DNA from: Batillaria attramentaria
Taxonomy: Eukaryota > Mollusca > Gastropoda > Batillariidae
Direction: 5' to 3'
Length of the DNA stretch: 64,000 bases
Assembly (NCBI GenBank): GCA_018292915.2
Contig: JACVVK020000088.1
Span: forward strand, 727,501 to 791,500
Under the pieces are notes generated by a model. It was not told the DNA's origin. It made no database searches and was given only the letters and a program-made list of their open reading frames with translations. Position 1 is the stretch's first letter, and every line of letters begins with the position of its first letter. A program made the translations under genes and the position numbers. This document shows, piece after piece, positions 56,401-64,000 of this stretch.

Positions 56401-59221
56401 ACGAAGGGATCGTTGCATTGTAGCTCTTTGCGGTGCTTGCAAATAATTTTCTACGTCACAAACTTGTAGTTTTTTCGCATACGTCATAAACATCATTATT
56501 TTAATGAACTACAGGCAAGAAAACACTTTCACAGGGAATTATTTTATCACAGTCAGCTCTTGTAGGCATCGATCGCGGGTGATCGAAATTCAAGGGAAAG
56601 AACTGCTGAGAGTTAAGTCTGTAAGACCTACCAAGGCACTGGATCCGCTACGCTATAGCGGATCTAGAATCCTAGGAGAGAGAGAGAGATGACGTCAATG
56701 CCGTCATGCAGGTCGTCTGACTGATGATGCTTGTTCATGTCTTGTGATTTCCCTGTCGGTGTTGTGACCTCCCCGACTGAATTAATTTTCACATAAAATC
56801 TGGAAGATCTAGAGGGCTGGTAAAATGGAGGCAGTGACAATATTTACAGATTTTGTCTGTGAACTAAACATTTGACGCCAGCCTCACGCAGATCATCTGA
56901 CAGAGGATGCTTGTTCATGTCTTGTGATTTCCCTGTTGGTGTTGTGACTTCCCTGACTGAATTAATTTTAACATAAAATATGTGCAATTTAGAGGGCTGG
57001 TGAAACATATACTTGAATACCTTGGATTGTACTTATGAAATTGCAATAATTGGATAACTTTGGACTGGTGCTTCCCACAGAAACTTGAAAAAATATGTTT
57101 AGCTAAAAATCTCTGTTATTCTTAATGTTCAAGAAATAACAGTACAGTAGTTCCCGTCATTATGTGCAGTTGTCACACATTACAAAAAAGTAAACGCCGG
57201 GATGATGAGTAATTTGAAAGAGTCTTTCTATAGTCGGACTTATATGCAAACCACCCCTACCTCAGAAATAATTCTTTTTTACACAAAATCTGTAAGAGCC
57301 ACAGATCTGTGATACAGGGCCATTCAGTACAATTTGATGAACTTCCAAATTCTAGAAAATAAAGGCATTTGAACACCTGTTTCGTCCAAAAGCGCAACAT
57401 GACTGATTTCTTTAAATGGGCGATAACTTCTAAAAATGCGACAAGAGACAAATCGTGACAGGTACCTCTGGAGCATATGACTGCCCATTTCATGTCAAAG
57501 TATAAAAGCCCTTCAACAAGGTAGTATAGGACATAACCACAATTACATCCGCACACACACACACACGTCTCACAACTCCCATCAAAAAGAACGCAGCAGC
57601 AATGAGCATAGTGTGCACATAAGGTGTCTATGAGGCAGATTTCGTTATGTCACTGTCTGCATGAAAGTATGTATTGTCTGGAGAAACATCACAGTCTTGT
57701 TTTGTATCACTGAAACTTGCTGCTGCGCAAAGTGAAATCTGCCCCATCCCTTAAAAATGGCAGAGATTTCACACGAGCAAACCGCAGCTCTGACTGAATT
57801 ACATTATAGCACAACCATAGTGTTTTGTGGGACTATACGCTGAAACAGAACAAGGACCAGCAGGGTGAGGAGTGAGGTATCATGCGCCGGAATCCATTCA
57901 AGCGAAGTTCCTGAGAATGTCCGAGTTAAATTTTAAAGTAAGTTCAGTCTTTGATGGAGTTGACTGCTTCGTGTGTTTCAGTCTTTGTCAGCAGCCCTGA
58001 AAATGGTGAGTATGTTATTCGTCGTGGCAGATGGAAGAAAATGCTGGGGAGTAAATCTACTTGATTTTTTAAATTGACTTTTCAATGTCATAGCTCAGCA
58101 AAGAATGAGTGAGTTCCCTTGGCTACTTTCTGTGAATCAATGTTTGAATCTATTCATGGAGAGCACCACATCAAAAGTAAACAAGCTGTCAAATGCATCT
58201 GAGGAGAGACACCTCCTGGTTCAAAGAAGGCAAAGTCAACAGCATCTGAGCAGCACTTGTTCTGAGGTGAAAGAAAGAATTTTTGAAGGCAAACAAGATG
58301 AGCTGTTCCATCAGCTCGCGCAACACTTCATTGGTTAACAAACTGGTATCATTAAAGAATGCTGGAATTTTCTTTGTTGGTTTGTAACTTTCTTGACTTT
58401 AAAGTTAGGCTGGTCACCTTTCTAGATAGGCTGGTAAAATAATTTTGCCATAGGCTAGTGACTAAAAAATCAGACTGTCAGGGCTGGTCAGAGCGTGTGT
58501 TCTTGCGTGCAAGTGCGGGTGTCTGATGTTGCAGTACACTGAAACGAAGTTAGAATCTGTTGTTTACCAAAGAAGCAACCTTCACCTGCTGTGTTATTTC
58601 TGGTGTCTGCTGTCCAGGCTTTGCGGGAATGTGGAGTGCTCCATCCCATCAGACATCTGATCAGTCAGCTGACTGTCCCGCACTGTCATATGGTGCAAAC
58701 TGACCATGGATTTTGGCCTTCAGTGGTGACAGAGACCCACTCAAGCTTCTGCTGTTAACAGAGCGTATGCTTGACTACTGGCTGCTCGAAGATCCATTCT
58801 GTTTGGCCTAACCCCTCATTACTCATAAAATCTACAGATCACCAAAGAGTGGTTATACTCACCAACAACATTAGACTTGGGTGTACACCATTTTAGAGTA
58901 ATTGTAGATGTTGGCAGCCCTTCCTTTGAAGGAATTACAACGCCTTCTGCTTGTTCTGAAACATGAAGTGGAAGTGAGCAGGAACAGAGTTGATCCGTCT
59001 CCTGCTTTTGGGCAATGTGGTAATTTTATAGTGTTTTACTCTATATTATTTGGGAGGCTCTTAGGAAAGAAAACAACCCATTCAAACCTAAGGATTCCCA
59101 CAATGACAATTTACATCGGGGGCAGACACTCACCACTCTTCATCATGTCACCATGTACAGCTGATGGATGGAGAAGCTCTACATCATAGTTGGCCGACGA
59201 GCTGGCATTCTGCTCCTCCTG

Positions 59222-59284
<63 letters not shown>

Positions 59285-60119
59285 CAGTTTGCAAGGAACT
59301 GTGATAATGTCACTACCACAGAACCATTCAGTGTTGAATGAGTAGATGAATGCTCCAGCAGAGGAGTCAAAACCTGATGCTCTGTGGAAAGAAACTGTCA
59401 CCTATGAACTCATGGATGGCATGAACCTTTTGACTCACAAAAGCCATTCAATTCAGCAGAGTTTGTTTCCCATGTATTCTGTTTTCAAGCAGGCCTTGTC
59501 CCGTAATGTGCATACATTACAGGACTCAAATGTAACGTACCGTAGCGAATTGAGCCTCTATGCGAATGTACATGTACAATCACAGCGAATGTACAAGTAC
59601 AATCACAAGGTAGCTCCTAGTGTCTGCATATATATCTAGAAATACTCACCTTCATGGGGATTCCTGTCACAGTGGTTGAAGACAGATCATAGTGGTGTTG
59701 TGCAAGTGCAACCATCTTGTAGTAGAGAAATCTTCCAGACTGTGTGCTGTGAACCTCACTGTGAACATGACTGGACACCTGAAAACAAGAATTTGGAATA
59801 GTACATCTACATATCAAGGCATGAAGGGCATTAGTTTTTGTTTTTTTTAAATAATTACATGTATCTAGAAGTACATGTACCGCTTCTGCATTCAATTGCA
59901 AAACATCTGTGATTGTTTAAATGGTGCAGCCAGCTGTGTTTGTGTGACCATGTGCCTATATATGTGAAATATGGTAAAATAGTATGTTTACACTGAAAAC
60001 AACCAAGACTTTGAGGAAAGATGATCACCTCTCTTTGCTGTCGTTCTTGAATGCCTGGATCTTGCCCTACTGGTGTGATGTGAACAAAAACAACCTCACA
60101 CTGGTTGATGGGTAGAAGT
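42338..60119 (-). CDS. INTS13: INTS13/Asunder, Integrator complex subunit 13, 12 C-terminal coding exons (5' part outside window)
   Basis: INTS13 is a nuclear Integrator subunit that works with INTS10 and INTS14 in snRNA 3' processing and promoter-proximal attenuation. The Drosophila orthologue Asunder also affects perinuclear dynein. Exons in transcript order are 60119-60029, 59778-59650, 59218-59134, 58955-58863, 53624-53535, 53077-52899, 50810-50723, 50216-50140, 49649-49492, 48362-48138, 47016-46907 and 42471-42338. All phases join and encode 485 residues plus TGA. Diagnostic segments are [91 protein letters not shown], and the C-terminal [20 protein letters not shown]. The human protein is about 706 residues, so roughly 220 N-terminal residues (start of the VWA-like domain) are missing from the window. 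Confidence 0.95.
42796..43198 (+). mobile_element. SINE type 3, about 400 bp, with B box and A-rich tail
   Basis: GGGTTCGAATCCCAGCC is a perfect pol III B box near the 5' end. A conserved body follows (GTCGGCTCCTACCCAGAGCA, GGGACTTTGGGGGTGCTTCC), ending in ATCATC repeats and a run of A. A reversed fragment is at 32880-33000. Confidence 0.7.
44040..45770 (+). repeat. Repeat Y, copy 2, with internal tandem duplication
   Basis: It opens with a hairpin (ATGTTGTTTCCAT 44059-44071, reversed at 44076-44088) and ends TAAATGGAAACAACAAATTG. Units 44307-44596 and 44607-44890 are tandem copies of about 295 bp (TCTCCGAAACTACTCAACTG, GGCGTAATATTTAT, TGAATACGGACTCT). Short arrays of TTGCGCGAAATGTACTTGCA-like units flank it at 43960-44055 and 46120-46330. 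Confidence 0.6.
46907..47016 (-). CDS. INTS13: INTS13 exon, linker before C-terminal motif
   Basis: This 110-nt exon encodes [20 protein letters not shown] then [16 protein letters not shown], a basic linker resembling the disordered PPNKKP region of human INTS13. Two AG acceptors are 7 bases apart. Only GTTATCAG/ATTTCAG, giving an exon end at 47016, avoids an immediate stop. It leaves in phase 1. Confidence 0.86.
47072..47826. mobile_element. INTS13: Foldback element with nested SINE, INTS13 intron
   Basis: The left arm (47072-47290) and right arm (47430-47466 plus 47651-47826) are reverse complements: CGGGCTAACCGAGACC / GGTCTCGGTTAGCCCG, AACACGGGGACCTCAAAGTT and others. The right arm is interrupted by a SINE with a 13-bp duplication, TCTCTGCACACTG. 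No protein is encoded. Confidence 0.8.
47467..47637 (-). mobile_element. Type 1 tRNA-derived SINE, full length, 13-bp TSD
   Basis: On the minus strand it runs from GGGGAGCCGGGGTGGCCGAA through TGGTAGAGCGCTGGACTTCC (A box, anticodon-like loop) and GAGTTCGTATCCCGGC (B box) to the tail CACCCACCCACC. TSDs are 47454-47466 and 47638-47650. It is the clearest full copy of the family and gives its length, 171 bp. Confidence 0.88.
48138..48362 (-). CDS. INTS13: INTS13 exon [18 protein letters not shown]
   Basis: This 225-nt exon encodes [20 protein letters not shown] then [18 protein letters not shown], and a variable acidic/basic linker ending SWRDYD. It matches the helical EQYRxxWNELExLVRAH...LECL segment of INTS13. 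It enters and leaves in phase 2; the acceptor is CTCATGCAG and the donor ACAG/GTATAC. Confidence 0.93.
49492..49649 (-). CDS. INTS13: INTS13 exon [15 protein letters not shown]
   Basis: This 158-nt exon encodes [40 protein letters not shown] and [12 protein letters not shown]. The GTRGKGPKR-like end is typical of INTS13. It enters in phase 0 and leaves in phase 2; the donor is ACG/GTAACA. Confidence 0.93.
50140..50216 (-). CDS. INTS13: INTS13 exon [10 protein letters not shown]
   Basis: This 77-nt exon encodes [20 protein letters not shown] then GNLLS, corresponding to the human LEKHTRYWPMIISQTTIFNM. It enters in phase 1 and leaves in phase 0 with donor TCA/GTAAGT. Confidence 0.91.
50723..50810 (-). 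CDS. INTS13: INTS13 exon [11 protein letters not shown]
   Basis: This 88-nt exon encodes [20 protein letters not shown] then SATAKPVSK, corresponding to DFGEFMRENRL in the human protein followed by a lineage-specific linker. The acceptor is ATGTTTCAG. The donor AAAG/GTCTGA is non-optimal but required by phase. Confidence 0.9.
51885..52038. repeat. Long hairpin (about 70-bp arms)
   Basis: CTATTATAGGCTGGTTTTCG ... GACAGAGAAGTTGTAG is followed, after a few bases (ACCGCGG), by its near-perfect reverse complement ending CCGGCCTATAATACTATAG. It is a small foldback MITE between INTS13 exons 50810 and 52899. Flanks contain no clear target duplication. Confidence 0.85.
52899..53077 (-). CDS. INTS13: INTS13 exon SHGGEIF...[10 protein letters not shown]
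   Basis: This 179-nt exon encodes 59 full codons with [31 protein letters not shown] and [21 protein letters not shown]. It is the most conserved block of the protein. It enters in phase 1 and leaves in phase 0; the donor is ACA/GTGAGT. Confidence 0.95.
53406..53471. repeat. INTS13: (GT)33 microsatellite near INTS13 donor
   Basis: About 66 uninterrupted bases of GT on the plus strand (CA in the INTS13 transcript) begin about 60 bases inside the intron after the exon 53624-53535. CA-rich RNA near a donor can bind hnRNP L, so an effect on splicing is possible. Confidence 0.95.
53535..53624 (-). CDS. INTS13: INTS13 exon [16 protein letters not shown]
   Basis: This 90-nt exon encodes [20 protein letters not shown] then [10 protein letters not shown], a block almost identical to human INTS13. 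It enters and leaves in phase 1. The acceptor is TTTACCATTGCAG and the donor GCAG/GTAGAT. A 66-bp GT repeat on the plus strand (CA in the transcript) lies about 60 bp into the downstream intron. Confidence 0.95.
54047..55645 (+). mobile_element. GTTGTTTCTC TIR family, copy 2, complete (1.6 kb)
   Basis: The left end (AAAAACAAGGAGGAATGGCC, CCATAAAGTTGTTTCTCC, TGTCTGTTTTGTT) is reversed at the right end (55565-55645) over about 75 bp. A 28-bp perfect palindrome centred on CTCTATAGAG lies at 54120-54147. No transposase is encoded. A type 1 SINE is inserted at 55265-55438. It lies in an INTS13 intron. Confidence 0.75.
55265..55438 (+). mobile_element. Type 1 tRNA-derived SINE, full length
   Basis: GGGGAGCCAGGGTGGCCGAA TGGTAGAGCG (A box), GAGAGTTCCAATCCCGGC (B box), the body GTCTTTGATATCACCC and the tail CACCCACCCACC match the reference copy at 47467. 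It is inserted in a TC-rich tract, so the target duplication (TCTCTCTCTC) is not diagnostic. Confidence 0.85.
56620..57765 (-). mobile_element. GTTGTTTCTC TIR family, copy 3, reversed, ends missing
   Basis: Reading on the minus strand it matches 54150-55250: GATGGGGCAGATTTC, CAACTCC-CACA-rich tract, TTTTTACACAAAATCTGT, GATGATGAGTAATT. At the left end is GTAAGACCTACCAAGGCACT then GATCCGCTACGCTATAGCGG, a small palindrome also found near 39115. Both terminal repeats are lost. Confidence 0.6.
57917..58338 (+). CDS. Possible 94-residue protein, 3 exons, nested in an INTS13 intron
   Basis: I do not recognise this protein. Proposed exons are 57917-57937, 57982-58005 and 58099-58338, all phase 0, with splice sites AAA/GTAAGT, GTTTCAG/TCT, ATG/GTGAGT and GCTCAG/CAA. 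The protein starts [20 protein letters not shown], contains [20 protein letters not shown], is helical and rich in Gln/Ser/Glu, and ends [12 protein letters not shown]. The composition looks coding and the last exon is open for 79 residues. It lies on the strand opposite INTS13, within the intron 53625-58862. The first intron would be only 44 nt, so exon 1 or 2 may be wrong. It could be a small coiled-coil complex subunit. Confidence 0.45.
58863..58955 (-). CDS. INTS13: INTS13 exon ITLKWCTPK
   Basis: This 93-nt exon has phase 1 at both ends. It reads [20 protein letters not shown] then [19 protein letters not shown] is diagnostic for INTS13. The acceptor is TTCATGTTTCAG and the donor GTTG/GTGAGT. 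It joins exactly to the ELHNCSG exon more than 5 kb away. Confidence 0.92.
59134..59218 (-). CDS. INTS13: INTS13 exon [18 protein letters not shown]
   Basis: This 85-nt exon encodes [18 protein letters not shown] followed by [11 protein letters not shown], ending in phase 1. Its 3' splice site CTGCAG is preceded in the transcript directly by a (TG) run of about 57 bases (59224-59280), where a pyrimidine tract would be expected. The donor is AGTG/GTGAGT. Confidence 0.93.
59224..59280. repeat. INTS13: (CA)n microsatellite at an INTS13 3' splice site
   Basis: About 57 bases of CA on plus, TG in the transcript, separated from the INTS13 exon 59218 by only CTGCAG. It replaces the usual polypyrimidine tract. 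Confidence 0.95.
59650..59778 (-). CDS. INTS13: INTS13 exon [10 protein letters not shown]
   Basis: This 129-nt, phase 0-0 exon encodes 43 residues, including [20 protein letters not shown] and [16 protein letters not shown]. The last block is almost invariant in INTS13 proteins. The acceptor is CTTGTTTTCAG and the donor AAG/GTGAGT. Confidence 0.93.
60029..60119 (-). CDS. INTS13: INTS13 exon (first in window)
   Basis: The exon reads [19 protein letters not shown] then [11 protein letters not shown] and aligns with the part of the VWA-like domain that carries DHCHLVIINTYPVGE in the human protein. The acceptor is TTGTTTCAG and the donor GAG/GTGATC. It starts with one base completing an upstream codon (phase 2), so another exon must precede it. 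No matching exon was found between 60120 and 64000. Confidence 0.88.
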
Positions 60120-60436
60120 CTGAAACAAGAAAGACACCCATCACAATGCATAGTGCATGTATCACGGATTCACCATCACCATCACTGTGCCTAAATCACA
60201 TACCTTGGGTAAAATGGGCCAGTTGCGGATTTTTCCTTACCAACCAAGTCAAAATTCATTTACAGACTCTGTGTACACATGCATTCATGCCTAAAAATGT
60301 CCATCTGGTATTGCAGGTTAATCCTAAATGCTCCTGTGTGTGCTGCTTACTTCATGCTGTTGTTTGATCATGTTCACATTGACAATTTATAAAAATATGT
60401 CATCAAAATTATCAATTAAAAAAAAAAAAAAACTAT

Positions 60437-60438
60437 TT

Positions 60439-60492
<54 letters not shown>
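60437..60492. repeat. (GT)n(GA)n compound microsatellite
   Basis: About 24 bases of GT followed by about 28 of GA, after an A run. A similar GT/GA junction occurs at 40294-40348. Confidence 0.9.
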
Positions 60493-60494
<2 letters not shown>

Positions 60495-60527
60495 TGGTTT
60501 GGTGCTATAACTTATATATAATGGTGA

Positions 60528-60710
60528 TACAGTCGAACCTGCCAAGGCGGTCACCTGTATAAGCTATGTCACTGTCTAACCTGGTCACCCCAGAGGATCC
60601 CCTGACATGTTAGCTGTTGACATGCCACCCTGGATAACCCCGGTCACCTGTCTAAGGCGGCCAGTTTGGCCTGGTCCCTTGGGTGACCGCCTTACACAGG
60701 TTTGACTGTA
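60528..60710. mobile_element. TA-flanked MITE, copy 2
   Basis: TACAGTCGAACCTGCCAAGG ... GTTTGACTGTA is nearly identical to 28133-28304. Both copies are preceded by ATAATGGTGAT. Confidence 0.8.
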
Positions 60711-63700
60711 TCAAAGATGGGGCGATGACAGAAATGCAAGAGCAATTTTCTGGTTTTCAACAAGGAATCATACTCCAGAGCAGCATGGACAGTCAGTCCA
60801 TTTCACTATCTGTTTGACTTCTCTCAGAGACGGAGAGCGGTTCAGTTCTATAAAAGCTAAAAACCTGATTTGTAGGATGAGGATTGTATTTCATAGTACA
60901 GTATGGCCAGGTCAGACTTTTCCATGTGGGAAATAAGGCTGCACGCTCTTGCTTCCATTATTGATTTTCCCCAAATGTATGGCTAGCTCTGGCTTCACCC
61001 TCCCCCGTGTCCCTCTACTGGGCTGAATTCTGTGTTCAAGCTGGGGCCAGCAACTGTGCTCGTGCATCAATAATTCCCGTCATGCCTTGTTAGGAGTTAA
61101 CAGTTGGTTTCATGAGCGACAACGCAGCAGACCGGTACAGATGCTGGCAAGCAAATCCACTAAAATTCAAACTACGGCAACAAATACAGTCTGTCTGGCG
61201 GCTAAGGAACGTTCAGTGTCCTTACCACAAAGACTAAACATTCCACTGTGAGTATGAGAGTGCACAGTTCCTGCACTTACACGATGAGAAACACTTCCAA
61301 CAGCTATGTGAGTGCAAGGAGGTAAGGCATTTTCGTTTTCTGTTTGTCTTGTCTCTAGTCAAGTTGTATGTGTTTCTGATACAGCATCAGTATAGATAGG
61401 ATTTCCAACCTCAACCTTTCTTACCGCAGTATCAGCAACTGGTCATGGTCTGGCATAAATCTGTAACTGGTAATGTCAAACACACACTTCCACATGTGAC
61501 TGTAGTTTCAGATAACGATGGCCTGTTTATGTAACCCTTTTGTGTTATGTAACTGTAAATCTTGAGAATGTGCTCCAAACTTAGTGCGAGGTTTCTCAGA
61601 GTATTTATCAAACGGGTATGCTCATTTGATAAACACAGCACCAGTGCTACTCTGCACAGAAGGAACTTGTCAATCCTCAATTCACAGAACAATTGATCTC
61701 TTCTCCTCTTCATTTACTTCTTTCAGAGACCAGGTTAAACACAGGCTTTTATTTTCAAAAGCCACCACCATTAACATCAGCCTTACCAGCAACAGTTGGT
61801 GTCATGCACACATCCCCCCCCCCCCCCCGCACCCTCCCCTCCCCCCCCCCCCAAAAAAAAACAAACAAACAAAAAAACCACCAAATCTTTTTCAATGATT
61901 TACGTTCTAAATTTTGCAGTCAAATAGCAGCATGACACCCCCCCCCCCCCCAAAAAAAAACCCAAAACAAAACCCAAAAAAACAACAACAAACACCCCAA
62001 ATAAACAAACAAAAACTGAATGAAAAAATCAATCCTGTCCAGGTCAAGAACTCCATTCTTAGTTCTGTGTCCAAGTCATAATCTTTGCCTCCAAGTACTG
62101 CATGGTATCACATGGACAGTTGCCAAACCACCACACTACATCACTAAATTGTGCCTCAACTTCATTTGCTGAGTGCTTCCACTGGCAACTGACTATGAAC
62201 CACAAATACTGAAACGGATGTGCACTAAAGGGTTTTACTTCGAAAGAGCATGTAACCGATCAAGGGACTTGATTCAGTGAAGTATGTAGTTTTACAATAT
62301 CTGATACACTGTACATGAAGCTGCTACTATATAGGCAGTAGGGGCAAGCTGACGTAGTGCCTGACGTCAAGTACTGGCGCCGATGTGGCCGCACCTGGCA
62401 GGCTGGTACTGCATCACCGGTGTGCAGCAGATGTGCGAGTCGCTCAGGAACATTTCCAGGTAGGCGCTGTATGCTGCCGTTATCCACCGCTCACGCCAGC
62501 GAAAGAGGATTTCATTTACTGCTGGCAAAAGCAGCGGTTGGGCGTGTGCCATGAACCGGTACACGCTCGAATACTGACGTGAACTAGAAACTACAAAACA
62601 GCAGCAGGATGCTTTGACTACCGAGGAACTGAAAGAAACCCAGAAAAGCACTTCGCGGCGGACCCTTTTTTTTTTTTTTGGCTGCTTGTGGTAAACTGTG
62701 GCGGCGGATGTGCTTATACTGTGCTTACACATTACCACCTTTTACAACAACGATCCGTCGCCGGGGATCTTGTCAAAAGTACTGTCAGGTGAAGTGGGGA
62801 ATCATTCGTGTGGTTCTCCAGGAAACTGAGATCAGTGGCCGGACCGCCGCCAGTTCAGATCTATCTATAGACAAGTGTGGCCCAAGTTCCGGCGAACGTT
62901 CATCTGAGACAGTGCGAGATCTACGCCAGTAGCGAAGTGTGATGTACACACCAGCACTTAGGAACTGAGTCAGTACCCTGCTGTGTAAATGTGGACAGAC
63001 AACTGCAGCTGATGAGCAAGACCGAACGTAAACCACTACTCTGTACAGCCACAGATAGTCGAAACTAATAAATTATGGCAGTTGTAGCCGATAACCACCA
63101 GCGCCAAGGCTACGTGTCTATTCTTCATTCATCTGCGGATACTTTCTCGGACCCTGTGGCAGGTGTTCACGATCGGTAAGAAATAAATCAGATGGCTCAT
63201 ATCTGAAAACGTGATGATCACGGCTGAATTCGCTGCGAGGCATGTGCACCCCCCGCCCCCCTTCCCCCCTTTCTCGGTGGAACTGGATGCCACTGGATGC
63301 CAAAGGATGCTGAGGGAGGGTGGGTAGATGAAAACGCACTTGTGAACATCCAATGAGCTAGTTAATTAAATTTGTCAAATAATGTTGCCCGCAAAAACAT
63401 CACAGAAGAAAGATCCTTGCTCCGCCTTTGCCTGCATTACTGCGTTGTCATGGAAATCTGAAGTAACTGAATTTTGAGAATAGTGCTAGTATTGCACACT
63501 TTCTTGCTCTATTCCAAAAATCGACTTACACTAAAATTCCATGACAACGGTGATTATCTAACCAGACACTGACGGTTCACATAAAAAAAATGAGCAGGCA
63601 TTTTCCAAACTAGACTTTTCTCAGTGTCATCCCATCAGTTTGCTATGCAACATTTTTACAGTACATATGACTGTTTTAGTCCCAAACGCCTCGTGCAAGT

Positions 63701-63740
63701 TTTACTGCTGGCCTGAGTGTGCAAACCAAGCAAGGCATCA

Positions 63741-63772
<32 letters not shown>

Positions 63773-64000
63773 GCTCATTCCTGGTTGATTCATGTCAGGA
63801 AACTTGGCTTCTTTCATCCCTATGGATGCGCCTTGTGTCCCCAGGGCAGACCAGACCACTCCAGTTAAAAGAACAGGGGACAGTTTGAAGTTGATGACAC
63901 TTTTTCAGCTGAATGTGAGCAAATTCACATAAGCTCTTCATGACAAACGAGCAGATATTCTTCAAATAATGTTTGAACAAGGAGCTCTAACTTCATACTC
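60711..64000. other. No supported gene; 5' side of INTS13
   Basis: No exon matching the missing INTS13 N terminus was found on the minus strand. The region holds homopolymer C/A runs (61815-62000), a TC/TA microsatellite (63740-63771) and a minus-strand open stretch at 62395-62550 (MAHAQPLLLPAVNEILFRWR ...) ending at a possible donor CCAG/GTGCGG. That stretch is not recognised and may be a chance or repeat-derived frame. Confidence 0.5.

Noticed and set aside
59346..59639. Plus-strand ORF containing [14 protein letters not shown]
   Set aside because: It resembles the INTS13 phrase KETxTLKW but is on the wrong strand. The real exon was found at 58863-58955 on minus.
62367..62738. Minus-strand ORF with MAHAQPLLLPAVNEILFRWR
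   Set aside because: It does not match the missing INTS13 N terminus or any family I know. The putative donor is weak.

Overview
The window is eukaryotic nuclear DNA from an animal. It has small coding exons with GT-AG introns, AATAAA polyadenylation signals, long CA/GT microsatellites and dense layers of transposable elements. The element types (tRNA-derived SINEs, L1/Tx1-like and other non-LTR LINE fragments, Helentron-like elements with tandem repeats and TG tracts, many small TIR elements) and the divergence of the two conserved proteins suggest a mollusc, perhaps a marine gastropod. The species is an inference; no sequence search was possible.

Two conserved genes lie tail to tail. TRMU/MTU1 (mitochondrial tRNA 2-thiouridylase) is on the plus strand: nine coding exons from 9808 to 41653, all in consistent phase, giving a 382-residue protein with the P-loop SGGVDS and both catalytic cysteines. 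INTS13/Asunder (Integrator subunit 13) is on the minus strand: twelve coding exons from 60119 down to 42338, all in consistent phase, encoding the last 485 residues. Its N-terminal exons must lie beyond the right edge or were not recognised. The two stop codons are 684 bp apart. A possible three-exon gene for a 94-residue protein (57917-58338, plus) sits inside an INTS13 intron.

Layout: 1-9800 is intergenic, with a Helentron-like copy, a Harbinger-like element beside a MADF-like exon, a 1.5 kb CAGGG-TIR element and exon-like minus-strand segments. 9804-41722 is TRMU. Its intron 1 holds a repeat broken by a MITE and a SINE, plus a TIR-bounded element with THAP and P2X7-C-like fragments. Intron 2 holds a tRNA-derived SINE and a LINE tail. 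Intron 4 is 15 kb of nested elements. Intron 7 holds a pair of nested elements and intron 8 a pogo-like element. 42208-60119 is INTS13, with introns loaded with SINEs, a foldback element, hairpins and a TIR repeat family. 60120-64000 contains only repeats and no supported exon.

The most informative structure is in TRMU intron 4. One L1/Tx1-like LINE was split by an 8.6 kb insertion that left a 12-bp target duplication (23861-23872 and 32509-32520). Inside that insertion are further elements nested up to three deep. Coordinates of exons and element ends were read by hand from splice sites, phases, target duplications and terminal repeats; family names for repeats are inferences.
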